NCBI GenBank assembly: GCA_045587385.1
Contig: JAZNCE010000137.1
Location: 1 to 21,132 of the forward strand
Direction of reading: 5' to 3'
Length of the DNA stretch: 21,132 nt
From: SVQP01 sp045587385
GTDB taxonomy: Bacteria > Bacillota > Clostridia > Oscillospirales > CAG-272
Positions 13,846 through 21,132 of this stretch are shown here, in pieces (the first letter of the stretch is position 1; each line of letters opens with the position of its first letter). The notes under the pieces are model-generated. The model searched no databases. It had not been told where the DNA came from and worked only from the letters and a program-made list of their open reading frames with translations. Position numbers and translations under genes: made by a program.

Positions 13846-15615
13846 ATGAGGATCCCAAGAGAAGTTGTGGAGGAGGTACGCCACCGCACGGATATTGTGG
13901 AGCTGATCGGCAGCTACGTAACGCTCAAGCGTGCCGGCTCCAACTTCGGCGGTCTGTGTCCCTTCCACAGTGAAAAAACACCTTCCTTTACCGTTTTTCC
14001 CGATAGCGAAAGCTTTTATTGCTTTGGCTGCGGCGCGGGCGGTGACGCTATCACCTTCGTCATGAAAAACGAGAACCTCGATTACCCTTCAGCGGTAGAG
14101 GTGCTTGCGGCGCGTGCGGGTATTCGCATCGTGCGCGAGCAGGAAAAAGAAAATACGGGCGGACTGACGCGCTCCCGCGTGCATGATATGAACAAGGAAG
14201 CCGCCAAGTTCTTCCACAAATGTTTGCTTGATCCCATCGGCGCAGAGGGCTTGAAATACCTGACCGAGAAGCGCGGGTTGAGCATGGCGCTCATCAAGCA
14301 TTTTGGCTTGGGCTTTGCCCCCGGGTCATTCAATATGCTGACCGATTACATGCATAAAAAGGGATTTACCGATCAGGAGCTGGCGCAGGGCTTTCTGTGC
14401 GGCATCAGCCAGAAAAACGGCAGAGCCTACGACTATTTCCGTAATCGCGTTATGTTCCCGATCATTGATACTGCGGGCAACGTCATTGCCTTTGGAGGCA
14501 GAGTCATGGATGACTCCAAGCCCAAGTATCTCAACTCCTCCGATACCCCAGCGTTCCAAAAGCGCAAGAACTTGTTTGCGCTCAATTTTGCAAAGAATTA
14601 TTCGACGGATCGCCTGATCCTTTGTGAAGGGTATATGGACGTCATCTCCCTGCACGCTTACGGCTTTGAAAACGCCGTGGCTACGCTGGGTACAGCCATT
14701 ACACCCGAGCAGGCAAGGCTGATGACCAAGTATACCAAGCAGGTCGTGATCTGCTACGATGCCGACGAGGCGGGACAACGCGCCGCCGTCAAGGCGATGG
14801 AGGTGCTGGGACAGGTCGGTATGGACGTGCGCGTGCTGCACGTAACGGATGCCAAGGACCCCGACGAATATCTGCGCAAATTCGGAGACGCACGCTTCCG
14901 CCGCTTGGTGGAGGGCAGCCGCACCGAATTTTCCTACAAATCCGAAAAGATATTTGCAAAATACAGCATGGATATCCCCGAGGAGCGTATCAAAGCCTCC
15001 GAGGAGCTTTGCGCGCTTATCGCACTCTCACCCTCTAAGGTCGAGCGCGAGATCTACGCTTCCACCGTGGCGGACAAGCTGCATATCAGCGTGGACAGCC
15101 TGAAAAACGACGTGGAGCGCATGCGCGCCAAAAAGCTGCGTGCCGCCAAGCAAAAGCAGGGGCAGGAAGCAAGCCTTGCCGCGCGCGGATACGGCGACCG
15201 TGTCAATCCCGATACTGCCAAAAACGTGCAGGCGGTTGCGGCAGAGGAAGCCATACTCGGACTTTTGATGCTGTATCCCGAGCACAGAAAAATGATCACC
15301 ACGGGGACGATCTCCCTTGGTGAGGATGACTTTTTCTCGGGACTTGGCAAGCGAGCCTTTGCGCGCATCATGCAAATGGAAGCGGAAGGTGGATTTAACT
15401 ACTCGTTCTTGGGAGAGGATTTTTCTCCGGACGAGATGGGCAGGCTGCAGAGCATGCTGCAAAGGCGGCGCGCCCTGGCTGAAAACGGCACGGCGGTGCT
15501 GCGCGCAAGTGTGCAAACCTTGAAGCAGCAAAAGCAACGGAGCGATTCCAAGGAGTCGGGCGACGCTATGGAATCCATCAAGCAACTGCTTGACGCAAAA
15601 AAGAAAAAACAATAA
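13846..15615 (+). CDS. dnaG: DNA primase DnaG (589 aa)
   Basis: Primase that makes RNA primers at the replication fork. Domains in order: CHC2 zinc-binding domain with C38, H41, C59 and C62 (GLCPFHSEKTPSF ... FYCFGCGAGGD); core with RVMFPI (201-206) and AFGGR (215-219); TOPRIM metal site with E261 in CEGYMDV and D305/D307 in YDADEAG (304-310); and a C-terminal helicase-binding domain (about 460-589, starting AAEEAILGLLML). The length is normal. GGAGGGG (13829-13835) precedes the ATG. It is followed by rpoD after a 42-base gap, the classic macromolecular-synthesis arrangement without rpsU. Confidence 0.97.
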   Translation: MRIPREVVEEVRHRTDIVELIGSYVTLKRAGSNFGGLCPFHSEKTPSFTVFPDSESFYCFGCGAGGDAITFVMKNENLDYPSAVEVLAARAGIRIVREQEKENTGGLTRSRVHDMNKEAAKFFHKCLLDPIGAEGLKYLTEKRGLSMALIKHFGLGFAPGSFNMLTDYMHKKGFTDQELAQGFLCGISQKNGRAYDYFRNRVMFPIIDTAGNVIAFGGRVMDDSKPKYLNSSDTPAFQKRKNLFALNFAKNYSTDRLILCEGYMDVISLHAYGFENAVATLGTAITPEQARLMTKYTKQVVICYDADEAGQRAAVKAMEVLGQVGMDVRVLHVTDAKDPDEYLRKFGDARFRRLVEGSRTEFSYKSEKIFAKYSMDIPEERIKASEELCALIALSPSKVEREIYASTVADKLHISVDSLKNDVERMRAKKLRAAKQKQGQEASLAARGYGDRVNPDTAKNVQAVAAEEAILGLLMLYPEHRKMITTGTISLGEDDFFSGLGKRAFARIMQMEAEGGFNYSFLGEDFSPDEMGRLQSMLQRRRALAENGTAVLRASVQTLKQQKQRSDSKESGDAMESIKQLLDAKKKKQ

Positions 15616-15657
15616 AGCATATACATTACCCAAGATGTGAAAGGAAACCAAAAAAAC

Positions 15658-16776
15658 ATGACTGATACCAAAAACGTAATCGGTGAAAACGAAGAAAAGA
15701 AGCTGAATATGGAGGAGCTGGTTGCCAAGGGCAAGAAGGGCGATCTCTCCGCAGAGGATCTTGATGATGCGCTGGAAGAAATGGACTATGACCTTGACAG
15801 TATAGACAAGCTGTACGAGGCGTTGGAGGATAGCGGCATTCCGATCGGTGACGAGATCTCTTCCGCTGAAATGGATGAGATCGAGAGCGAGGTCGAAAGC
15901 TACAGCGACGGTGAGAACATGGAAAGGATCCTTGGTCAAGAGGGCCTTGCTATTGACGACCCCGTACGTCTGTACCTCAAGGAGATCGGACGCGTACCGC
16001 TGCTGACCGCTGATAAGGAGCGTGAGCTCGCAGAGAGAATGGCAGCAGGCGACGAGGATGCCAAGATGGAGCTGGTGGAAGCCAACCTGCGTCTGGTTGT
16101 CAGCATTGCAAAGAGATACGTAGGCAGAGGTATGTTCTTCCTTGACCTGATTCAGGAGGGTAATCTCGGTCTGATGAAGGCTGTGGACAAGTTTGACTAC
16201 ACCAAGGGCTACAAGTTCTCCACTTATGCAACCTGGTGGATCAGACAGGCGATCACCCGCGCCATTGCAGATCAGGCAAGAACCATCCGTATTCCCGTGC
16301 ATATGGTGGAAACCATTCATAAGGTGTCCAGATACTCCAGACAGATGCTGCAGGAGCTGGGCAGAGAAGCAACCGCCGAGGAGATCGGTGAAAAGATGGG
16401 TATGAGCGCGGATAAGGTTCGCGAGATCCTCAAGATCGCACAGGACCCCGTTTCGCTGGAAACGCCTATCGGTGAAGAGGAGGACAGCCACCTTGGTGAC
16501 TTCATTCCCGACGATGAGACCCCCGCACCCGCAGAAGCTGCGTCCGCAACCATCCTGCGTGAGGTCATTGAGCGCGAGCTGCATACCTTGACTCCCAGAG
16601 AAGAGCACGTTATCAAGCTGCGCTTCGGTCTGTACGACGGCAGAACCAGAACCCTGGAAGAGGTCGGTCAGGAGTTTGAAATTACCAGAGAGCGTATCCG
16701 TCAGATTGAGGCAAAAGCACTGCGTAAGCTGCGTCACCCCAGTCGCGCACGCCATCTCAAGGGCTTTTTGGACTGA
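15658..16776 (+). CDS. rpoD: Primary sigma factor RpoD/SigA (372 aa)
   Basis: Housekeeping sigma-70 factor. An acidic N-terminal region (about 1-95, region 1.1-like) leads to region 1.2 (DPVRLYLKEIGRVPLL, 101-116), region 2 with the -10-reading segment (about 137-215, including GYKFSTYATWWIRQAITRAI), region 3 (about 216-300) and region 4 (about 305-372, including TLEEVGQEFEITRERIRQIEAKALRKLRHP). The start is ATG 15658, after AAAGGAA (15640-15646); an in-frame GTG at 15637 would swallow that site. The length fits Clostridia SigA. The many TTGACA/TATAAT pairs in the window match what this protein would read. I see no clear terminator after it. Confidence 0.97.
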   Translation: MTDTKNVIGENEEKKLNMEELVAKGKKGDLSAEDLDDALEEMDYDLDSIDKLYEALEDSGIPIGDEISSAEMDEIESEVESYSDGENMERILGQEGLAIDDPVRLYLKEIGRVPLLTADKERELAERMAAGDEDAKMELVEANLRLVVSIAKRYVGRGMFFLDLIQEGNLGLMKAVDKFDYTKGYKFSTYATWWIRQAITRAIADQARTIRIPVHMVETIHKVSRYSRQMLQELGREATAEEIGEKMGMSADKVREILKIAQDPVSLETPIGEEEDSHLGDFIPDDETPAPAEAASATILREVIERELHTLTPREEHVIKLRFGLYDGRTRTLEEVGQEFEITRERIRQIEAKALRKLRHPSRARHLKGFLD

Positions 16777-16978
16777 TTTGTTGTAAAAAAATTGTGAATT
16801 ATCGGAGCGGCATACGCGTGCCGTCTGAACCGAAAAACTCCCGTTTTCTACCTTTCATAGGCAATATCCAACAAAGAAAACACGGTTGGTTTGTGGGAAA
16901 TGACGAGGGAATTTCGAACGCCGGATTGCCAAGAATTGCAAGGTCAAAAAAGGTTTACAAACTGAGTAAAATTAGCCC
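16777..16978. other. Gene-free stretch after rpoD
   Basis: No gene, convincing terminator or known RNA is recognised. A weak hairpin CGGCA/TGCCG (16808-16823 area) without a U-run and a loose CCGTTTTC/GAAAACACGG pairing (about 16852-16885) are present. A short open frame here (16794-16982) has no ribosome site. Confidence 0.5.
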
Positions 16979-17054
16979 TTGACACAATGGCAATTATAGT
17001 GTAAAATATATAGGTATAATAATATGCCGAAACTCTGCTCAAAACGGAGCGGAG
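16979..17054 (+). promoter_or_regulatory. Strong promoter and 5' leader hairpin of the large lipoprotein gene
   Basis: TTGACA (16979-16984) and TAAAAT (17002-17007) are 17 bases apart; a second TATAAT lies at 17015-17020. The leader then holds a hairpin, CTCTGCTC (17033-17040) with GAGCGGAG (17047-17054), with one G-U pair and a 6-base loop. No U-run follows, so it more likely stabilises the mRNA than ends it. Confidence 0.8.
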
Positions 17055-17084
17055 AAGGCTTTACGATTTGCAAGGAGGATTCCA

Positions 17085-19316
17085 ATGAGAAACAGATTCA
17101 TCTGTCTGACACTGGGCATGCTGATGCTGCTGACCGTTTTTCTGACCGGTTGTAACCAGAAAAAGGACGAGGCGGACGTTGAGCAGATCTCCGGTATTAC
17201 GCTGACCATGTGGGTGATCACCGACAAGGAAGTAGCCAATACCGATGAGGAAATGGCAGAGCTCAAGGCAAAGCTGCTCGCAAAGTATGGCGAGGGTGAT
17301 GCTTACAATCAGGCTGTTGCCGAGGCAGAAGAGACCAGAGCTGCCTATGAAAAGGTAGAAGCTGAAATTACCAAGATTACCAAGTCCAAGTTTAAGGTAA
17401 ACCTTGACCTGTACTACTATACCGAAGAACAGTACTACGGCACCAAGGAATTTGATCGCGATAAGTATACCGACATGCAGATGACTGCTACCGATGAGGA
17501 AATCGCGCAGTATCTTGAGGAGTGCGGTAAGCTGACCGAGATCATGATCCTGAACGAGGAGTACCTTGCTCTCAAGGAAAAGGCTAACAAGGAACTCAAG
17601 AAGTACCTCAAGGATGCTAAGGCAGAGGGCAGAACCGATACCGATAAGCTCAAGGCTGAATTCTATGACTTGAATCCCAAGTATCGGGAATTTGCGAATG
17701 CCAGCGATGAGGATGACGAGGAAGAGACCGGCGTCGTTGAGGAGCTGACCTCTTACAACGAATACGAGATCGCTGAGATCGTATATCCCGAGCTGAGAAA
17801 GAACCAGGTAGACATCGTTTACCTGTCCGGTTTTGACCGTTACAACGAATTTATTGAAAACGAGTGGATCCAGTCTCTGGACGAGGAGATCTCCGGTGCT
17901 TCCAGAAAGCTGACCGACTATATCTCCGCAACGCTGCTCAGCGGTGTTCAGATCGACGGTTCTACTTATGCAATCCCCAATAACGTATCCATTGGCGAAT
18001 ACACCTACATGATGATCGACAAGGAACTGTTCGACAAGTACTACTACACCATTGATGATGTAGAGGACGTGCTGGACACCAAGTACTTCCTTGCAGATAT
18101 CGTGAAGTTTGAGCCCGATGTGCTTCCTCTGAACTCTACTTATGAGGAATGCATGAACATGCTGGTTTGGTACTGGTCCATGACCTGCGAGGAGCAGGAA
18201 GTGGAAGAGGGCGACGATATCGGTGATATCGGTCAGGACTCCGAAAACAAGGATGAGGAGCCCGTTAAGCTCTTTAATTACTACTACGATAAGGAAGGCG
18301 ACACCTTCTCCATGTTCGGTACCGTTTACGGCGGTGCTGCGAACCGTAACCGCGGAAGCATCCGCCTGCAGTTCAGCAACCTGTTCACCAAGACTGAGTA
18401 TCTTGATGTTCTCCGTGAACTGATGAGCTTCAAGTTTGAAGGCTACTTTGGTGAGGCTGCTGAGGGTCAGACCGTTGCAGTTGACTTTGTCAAGGGCGAT
18501 TCCGCCTTCAAGAAGGAAATGGAAAAGAACGGTTACTGCACTTACAACGGCAAGACCTATTATGCCATCATCGCCGAGTACCCCGAGGCTACCGAGAACG
18601 AGCTGTACGGCAATATGTTTGCAGTCAGCGCATATTCTCACTTCGCAGTAGGCAGATCCATGGATATCATCACCTACCTCAACACCAACTCCACCATTCG
18701 TAACCTGCTTCAGTACGGTATCGAAGGTAAGAACTATGAGATCAGTGAGCCCAGCGAGGGCAGCGTGCTGACCATGCTCAACGACAACTACCAGATGACT
18801 CTGGAGAAGACCGGTAACGTATTTATGGCACATCCCGGCGAGGGCAAGAGAGCTGACGCTTGGGAAGGTGCAAGAGAGCAGAACAACGAGTCTTTGATCG
18901 ACCCGCTGCTTGGCTTTGATTTCAACACCGTGCTGGATGGCGACGAGAACGGTATCGACTGCGATGGTCTGTATGGTATCACCAAGGAAGACCAGGCGGC
19001 TGAAGACTACGTACCCAAGGGTCTGATTGAAAATATGACCATCAAGAGCGCAGACATTCTGGCAAGATTGGAAGCTTGCACCAACGTCAACGAGCTTGAA
19101 GACCTGATCACCGCACTCAAGGATGAGCTGAAGGAATCCACCAAGACCAACGCTTGGATCAAGAAGGCAAACAATCCTGCATACGATCCCGATGCAGCAG
19201 CTGAGACGCTGGAGACCGATGATCCCTCTGACGACGACCTGTCCAAGGGTAATTCTCCTTACACCATTTACGTCAACTGGCTGACCGAGTACGGCTACGA
19301 CGTTCCTGCAAACTAA
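17085..19316 (+). CDS. Large orphan solute-binding-type lipoprotein (743 aa)
   Basis: A secreted lipoprotein: hydrophobic core at 8-20 and lipobox LTGC with lipidated C23. It looks like an extracellular ABC solute-binding protein (family-1 style): GITLTMWVITD (37-47) forms a first strand, then NQVDIVYLSGFDRYNEFIENEWIQSLDE and the TYAIPNN hinge-like segment (294-300). It is far longer than the usual 400-500 residues because of insertions: a charged helical part (about 51-100 and 135-205), acidic linkers (207-220 and 368-393) and an acidic Asp/Pro-rich C-terminus. No permease or ATPase gene is nearby. AAGGAGG (17072-17078) and the strong promoter suggest high expression; codon choice (AAG, ACC, AAC, GAG) agrees. 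Ligand unknown. Confidence 0.82.
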   Translation: MRNRFICLTLGMLMLLTVFLTGCNQKKDEADVEQISGITLTMWVITDKEVANTDEEMAELKAKLLAKYGEGDAYNQAVAEAEETRAAYEKVEAEITKITKSKFKVNLDLYYYTEEQYYGTKEFDRDKYTDMQMTATDEEIAQYLEECGKLTEIMILNEEYLALKEKANKELKKYLKDAKAEGRTDTDKLKAEFYDLNPKYREFANASDEDDEEETGVVEELTSYNEYEIAEIVYPELRKNQVDIVYLSGFDRYNEFIENEWIQSLDEEISGASRKLTDYISATLLSGVQIDGSTYAIPNNVSIGEYTYMMIDKELFDKYYYTIDDVEDVLDTKYFLADIVKFEPDVLPLNSTYEECMNMLVWYWSMTCEEQEVEEGDDIGDIGQDSENKDEEPVKLFNYYYDKEGDTFSMFGTVYGGAANRNRGSIRLQFSNLFTKTEYLDVLRELMSFKFEGYFGEAAEGQTVAVDFVKGDSAFKKEMEKNGYCTYNGKTYYAIIAEYPEATENELYGNMFAVSAYSHFAVGRSMDIITYLNTNSTIRNLLQYGIEGKNYEISEPSEGSVLTMLNDNYQMTLEKTGNVFMAHPGEGKRADAWEGAREQNNESLIDPLLGFDFNTVLDGDENGIDCDGLYGITKEDQAAEDYVPKGLIENMTIKSADILARLEACTNVNELEDLITALKDELKESTKTNAWIKKANNPAYDPDAAAETLETDDPSDDDLSKGNSPYTIYVNWLTEYGYDVPAN

Positions 19317-19334
19317 ATAATAATGCACAAATCA

Positions 19335-19367
19335 AGCCCGTTGCGCACAGCGCAACGGGCTGCTTTT
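19335..19367 (+). terminator. Terminator of the lipoprotein gene
   Basis: AGCCCGTTGCGC (19335-19346) pairs perfectly with 19350-19361, with a 3-base ACA loop, then GCTTTT. The U-run is short, so some read-through into the next gene, whose ribosome site follows at once, is plausible. Confidence 0.85.
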
Positions 19368-19376
19368 GGAGAAGCT

Positions 19377-20015
19377 ATGAAATATACCGATATCATATGG
19401 GATTTTAACGGCACGCTGCTGGATGATATCCGCGCAGGCATTGATGCGGTCAATGATATGCTTAGCCGCAGAGGGCTTGCCACGATCGATAGCGTTGAGC
19501 AATACCGCGAGCTGTTTTGCTTTCCTATTATAGATTATTATGCGAAGCTGGGCTTTGATTTTGAAAAAGAGGACTACTATACGGTGCTTGCGCCCGAATG
19601 GGTTGCGCTGTATTTGGAAAACTATAAGCATAGTGCGCTGCAAGCAGGCGCAGAGCAAACTCTGCAGGCGCTTGAGAATATGGGCTATAGGCAAACGCTG
19701 CTGTCCGCTACCGAGATTGAGATGCTGAAGGGGCAGCTCAAGGAGCTGGGGCTGGATCAACGATTTGCCGAAGTATGGGGGCTTGATAACATCCATGCGG
19801 GTGGTAAAATCGGCACGGCGCGCTCCTGGAGAGAGGAGCATCCGAATGCCAAGGCACTGTTTGTGGGTGACTCCGTGCACGATTGGGAGGTCGCAAGCGC
19901 GGTAGGGGCAGATTGCGTGCTGTATTGCGGTGGGCATCAGAATCGTCAAACGCTCAGCGTGTGCGGCTGTACCGTGATCGAACACCTGGATCAGCTGATC
20001 GATTTGCTCGCTTAA
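19377..20015 (+). CDS. HAD-family hydrolase, phosphoglycolate-phosphatase-like (212 aa)
   Basis: A haloacid-dehalogenase-superfamily protein. Motif I is DFNGT (9-13): nucleophile D9 is present, but the second Asp of DxDGT is Asn11, a variant I recall in a Clostridia subfamily. Motif II serine is S110 (LLSAT), motif III lysine is probably K144, and motif IV is GDSVHD (164-169). A helical cap domain lies at about 17-85. TTGGAGAAG just before the ATG supports this start; earlier in-frame codons would translate the terminator. No own promoter is clear, so it is probably expressed by read-through. Substrate unknown; with Asn11 the phosphatase rate may be low. Confidence 0.85.
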   Translation: MKYTDIIWDFNGTLLDDIRAGIDAVNDMLSRRGLATIDSVEQYRELFCFPIIDYYAKLGFDFEKEDYYTVLAPEWVALYLENYKHSALQAGAEQTLQALENMGYRQTLLSATEIEMLKGQLKELGLDQRFAEVWGLDNIHAGGKIGTARSWREEHPNAKALFVGDSVHDWEVASAVGADCVLYCGGHQNRQTLSVCGCTVIEHLDQLIDLLA

Positions 20016-20052
20016 ACGAGCACAACTCGTACGTATATATAATAAGGAAGAA

Positions 20053-20093
20053 AACGACCGCAAGGGAAGAGTTCCCCGGCGGTCGTTATTTTT
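20053..20093. terminator. Bidirectional terminator between the HAD and DUF421 genes
   Basis: AACGACCGC (20053-20061) pairs with GCGGTCGTT (20079-20087), followed by ATTTTT on the plus side. The right side overlaps the stop of the converging DUF421 gene. The A-rich left flank gives a weaker U-run the other way. Confidence 0.8.
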
Positions 20094-20751
20094 GTTGTAT
20101 GCGTACGTTGCCTGCGTCATCTGCGGTTACGAAAAAGACAGCATCGGGAGTCAGACCGTGTTGCCGGATTTGTTTATTGACCCAGTTGCGGTCGCGCCCG
20201 ATGGCGCGCAAGGTTTTGTCTGCGTAAATGCCGTCGCAAAAAACCGCGCGCATCATGCCTGACTCGCAAGGCTGCATGCCGAGCTGTGCTGCGGTAGGAG
20301 GAGAATTTGCCACTTTCTTGATGACGCTGATTTTGCCGCTGCTCTCGATAATTGCATATTGCACTTGCCCTATATCTGCTGCGTCTTTTTGTCGCAGCTC
20401 GCACATCAGCTCATCCAGAGAAACGCGCGCTTTTTGCATTTGCCTGCGGTCAACTTTGCCGTTGTAAATGAGAATGGCCGGAGCGGGGGAGAGAATTTTT
20501 CTGAATTTCGGAAATTTGAGGGAAAGATAAGACGTAAGCACTTCTAAGATCGCGAGCGTGATGACGGGGATGACGGTGTGCAGCAAGGATTTGGTGGGAT
20601 CGGTCAGCGCAACAGTTGCAATTTCTGAGAGCAAAAGAGTGATGACCAGATCGGTCATTTCCAGCTCACCAAGCTGCCTTTTGCCCATCAGTCGCATCAC
20701 AAAGATCAAAAAGATGTAAGTCAGAACGGTGCGTATCAATAGAGTCAGCAT
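20086..20751 (-). CDS. DUF421 (YetF/YdfS-type) membrane protein (221 aa)
   Basis: A DUF421-family protein: three N-terminal membrane helices (about 3-22, 33-50, 57-77) with the conserved MGKRQLGELEMTDLVITLLLSE block (from 22), then a cytosolic domain with ILIYNGKV (93-100) and SLDELMCELRQK (111-122), ending in a second small domain (about 150-215). In Bacillus, members affect spore or membrane traits, but the biochemical role is not known. CGGAGC lies about eight bases before the ATG. It is a single minus-strand gene; I found no convincing promoter in its upstream spacer. Confidence 0.92.
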   Translation of the reverse strand: MLTLLIRTVLTYIFLIFVMRLMGKRQLGELEMTDLVITLLLSEIATVALTDPTKSLLHTVIPVITLAILEVLTSYLSLKFPKFRKILSPAPAILIYNGKVDRRQMQKARVSLDELMCELRQKDAADIGQVQYAIIESSGKISVIKKVANSPPTAAQLGMQPCESGMMRAVFCDGIYADKTLRAIGRDRNWVNKQIRQHGLTPDAVFFVTADDAGNVRIQQK

Positions 20752-20890
20752 ATATTTTTGCTCCGTTTCGTGTATTGCTGTTATTGTGGAAAGAAGTGCT
20801 TGGCTTTATGAATGGCAATGATTGCATGGGAATTGTGCACCATACACAAAACAGGCATATAAAAGATATACACTTTGTCGAAACTCACAC

Positions 20891-20919
20891 TTGACAAAGC
20901 GGGGGGAAAGTGGTAGAAT
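20891..20919 (+). promoter_or_regulatory. rRNA promoter P1
   Basis: TTGACA (20891-20896) and TAGAAT (20914-20919) are 17 bases apart, with a GC-rich spacer (GCGGGGGG). It is about 120 bases upstream of the second promoter, a tandem arrangement typical of rRNA operons. Confidence 0.82.
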
Positions 20920-20972
20920 ATTCAAGGTCGCGAGGGCGACCGAAAGATATCGAGAGTCTTGGAAGTCGGTAG

Positions 20973-21040
20973 AAAAAGTTGAAAAAAACTCAAAAACTTT
21001 TGAAAAACCTATTGACAAACGAAAGACACTGTGATATAAT
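20973..21040 (+). promoter_or_regulatory. rRNA promoter P2 with phased A-tracts
   Basis: TTGACA (21012-21017) and TATAAT (21035-21040) are perfect and 17 bases apart. A-runs centred near 20975, 20985, 20994 and 21005 repeat about every 10 bases directly before the -35, as in a UP element. Confidence 0.9.
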
Positions 21041-21132
21041 AATCGAGCTGCCGCAAAAACGGCAAGCGAGTTACCGGAAACGGTAGCGGACATTGGTCCT
21101 TGACAATTGAATAACAGAGAGAAGTACAAAGC
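21041..21132 (+). promoter_or_regulatory. Leader of an rRNA operon (16S probably just beyond the edge)
   Basis: After P2 come three small hairpins: TGCCG/CGGCA (21049-21064 region), GTTACCG-GAAA-CGGTAGC with a GNRA loop (21069-21087 region), and GGAC/GTCC. Then comes CTTGACAATTGAATAACAG, which resembles the conserved leader text before 16S rRNA in Clostridia and Bacilli. The rRNA itself is outside the window, so this is inference from promoter strength and leader form. Confidence 0.78.

Noticed and set aside
12769..13968. 399-codon minus-strand frame opposite dgt and dnaG
   Set aside because: Shadow of two clearly identified genes; no ribosome site or recognisable domain.
15028..16755. 575-codon minus-strand frame opposite dnaG and rpoD
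   Set aside because: Shadow of well-conserved rpoD and dnaG coding sequence.
16794..16982. 62-codon open frame between rpoD and the lipoprotein gene
   Set aside because: No ribosome site, runs into the -35 of the next promoter, and no recognisable protein features.
17061..19328. Long open frame (755 codons) on the minus strand opposite the large lipoprotein
   Set aside because: The plus-strand gene has promoter, ribosome site, signal peptide and terminator; the reverse frame is a shadow caused by strongly biased codon use.
20822..21034. 70-codon open frame upstream of the rRNA leader
   Set aside because: It spans both rRNA promoters and the A-tracts; Lys-rich only because of A-runs.

Overview
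The window looks like a chromosomal segment of an anaerobic, spore-forming member of the Clostridia (Firmicutes), probably an uncultured gut-type lineage. The main evidence is a spoIIGA-sigE pair, a dgt-dnaG-rpoD order typical of Clostridia, a two-gene SufC/SufB-type iron-sulfur system without other suf genes, consensus TTGACA/TATAAT promoters, strong AGGAGG-type ribosome sites and moderate GC. No phage, conjugative or defence genes are visible. The assignment is by recognition only; no database search was possible.

Layout. 1-310: partial copy of a hairpin-rich intergenic repeat, then a good promoter. 394-4371 (+): likely one operon of two PlsC-type acyltransferases, sufC, sufB, a DUF5662 protein and a small membrane protein, closed by a two-way terminator. 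4470-6243 (-): a lipoprotein and an overlapping, degenerate PlsC-like protein with a zinc ribbon. 6404-7973 (+): spoIIGA and sigE, the mother-cell sigma factor and its processing protease. 8014-8161: a long inverted repeat. 8215-8613 (-): small four-helix membrane protein. 8836-9045 (+): rpmE (ribosomal protein L31). 9194-12201 (+): Nudix, hflX, Nudix, IMPACT/YigZ. 12226-12693: second, fuller copy of the hairpin-rich repeat, with imperfect terminal inverted repeats (MITE-like). 12814-16776 (+): dgt, dnaG, rpoD. 17085-19316 (+): large orphan solute-binding-type lipoprotein with its own strong promoter. 19377-20015 (+): HAD hydrolase. 20086-20751 (-): DUF421 membrane protein. 20891-21132: tandem strong promoters with phased A-tracts and a structured leader that almost certainly opens an rRNA operon beyond the window edge.

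How it works together. Most of the window is housekeeping: lipid acylation, Fe-S assembly, replication initiation, primary and sporulation sigma factors, ribosome protein and rescue functions. The most unusual content is non-coding. It comprises the pair of hairpin-rich repeats, with a compensatory base-pair change between copies and MITE-like ends on the fuller one; a near-perfect long inverted repeat directly after sigE, where sigG often sits; and helically phased A-tracts before two strong promoters. Protein-level oddities are a PlsC-like protein lacking the catalytic His and Glu, an orphan binding protein with acidic insertions, and a DUF5662 protein whose His/Asp pattern resembles an HD hydrolase.
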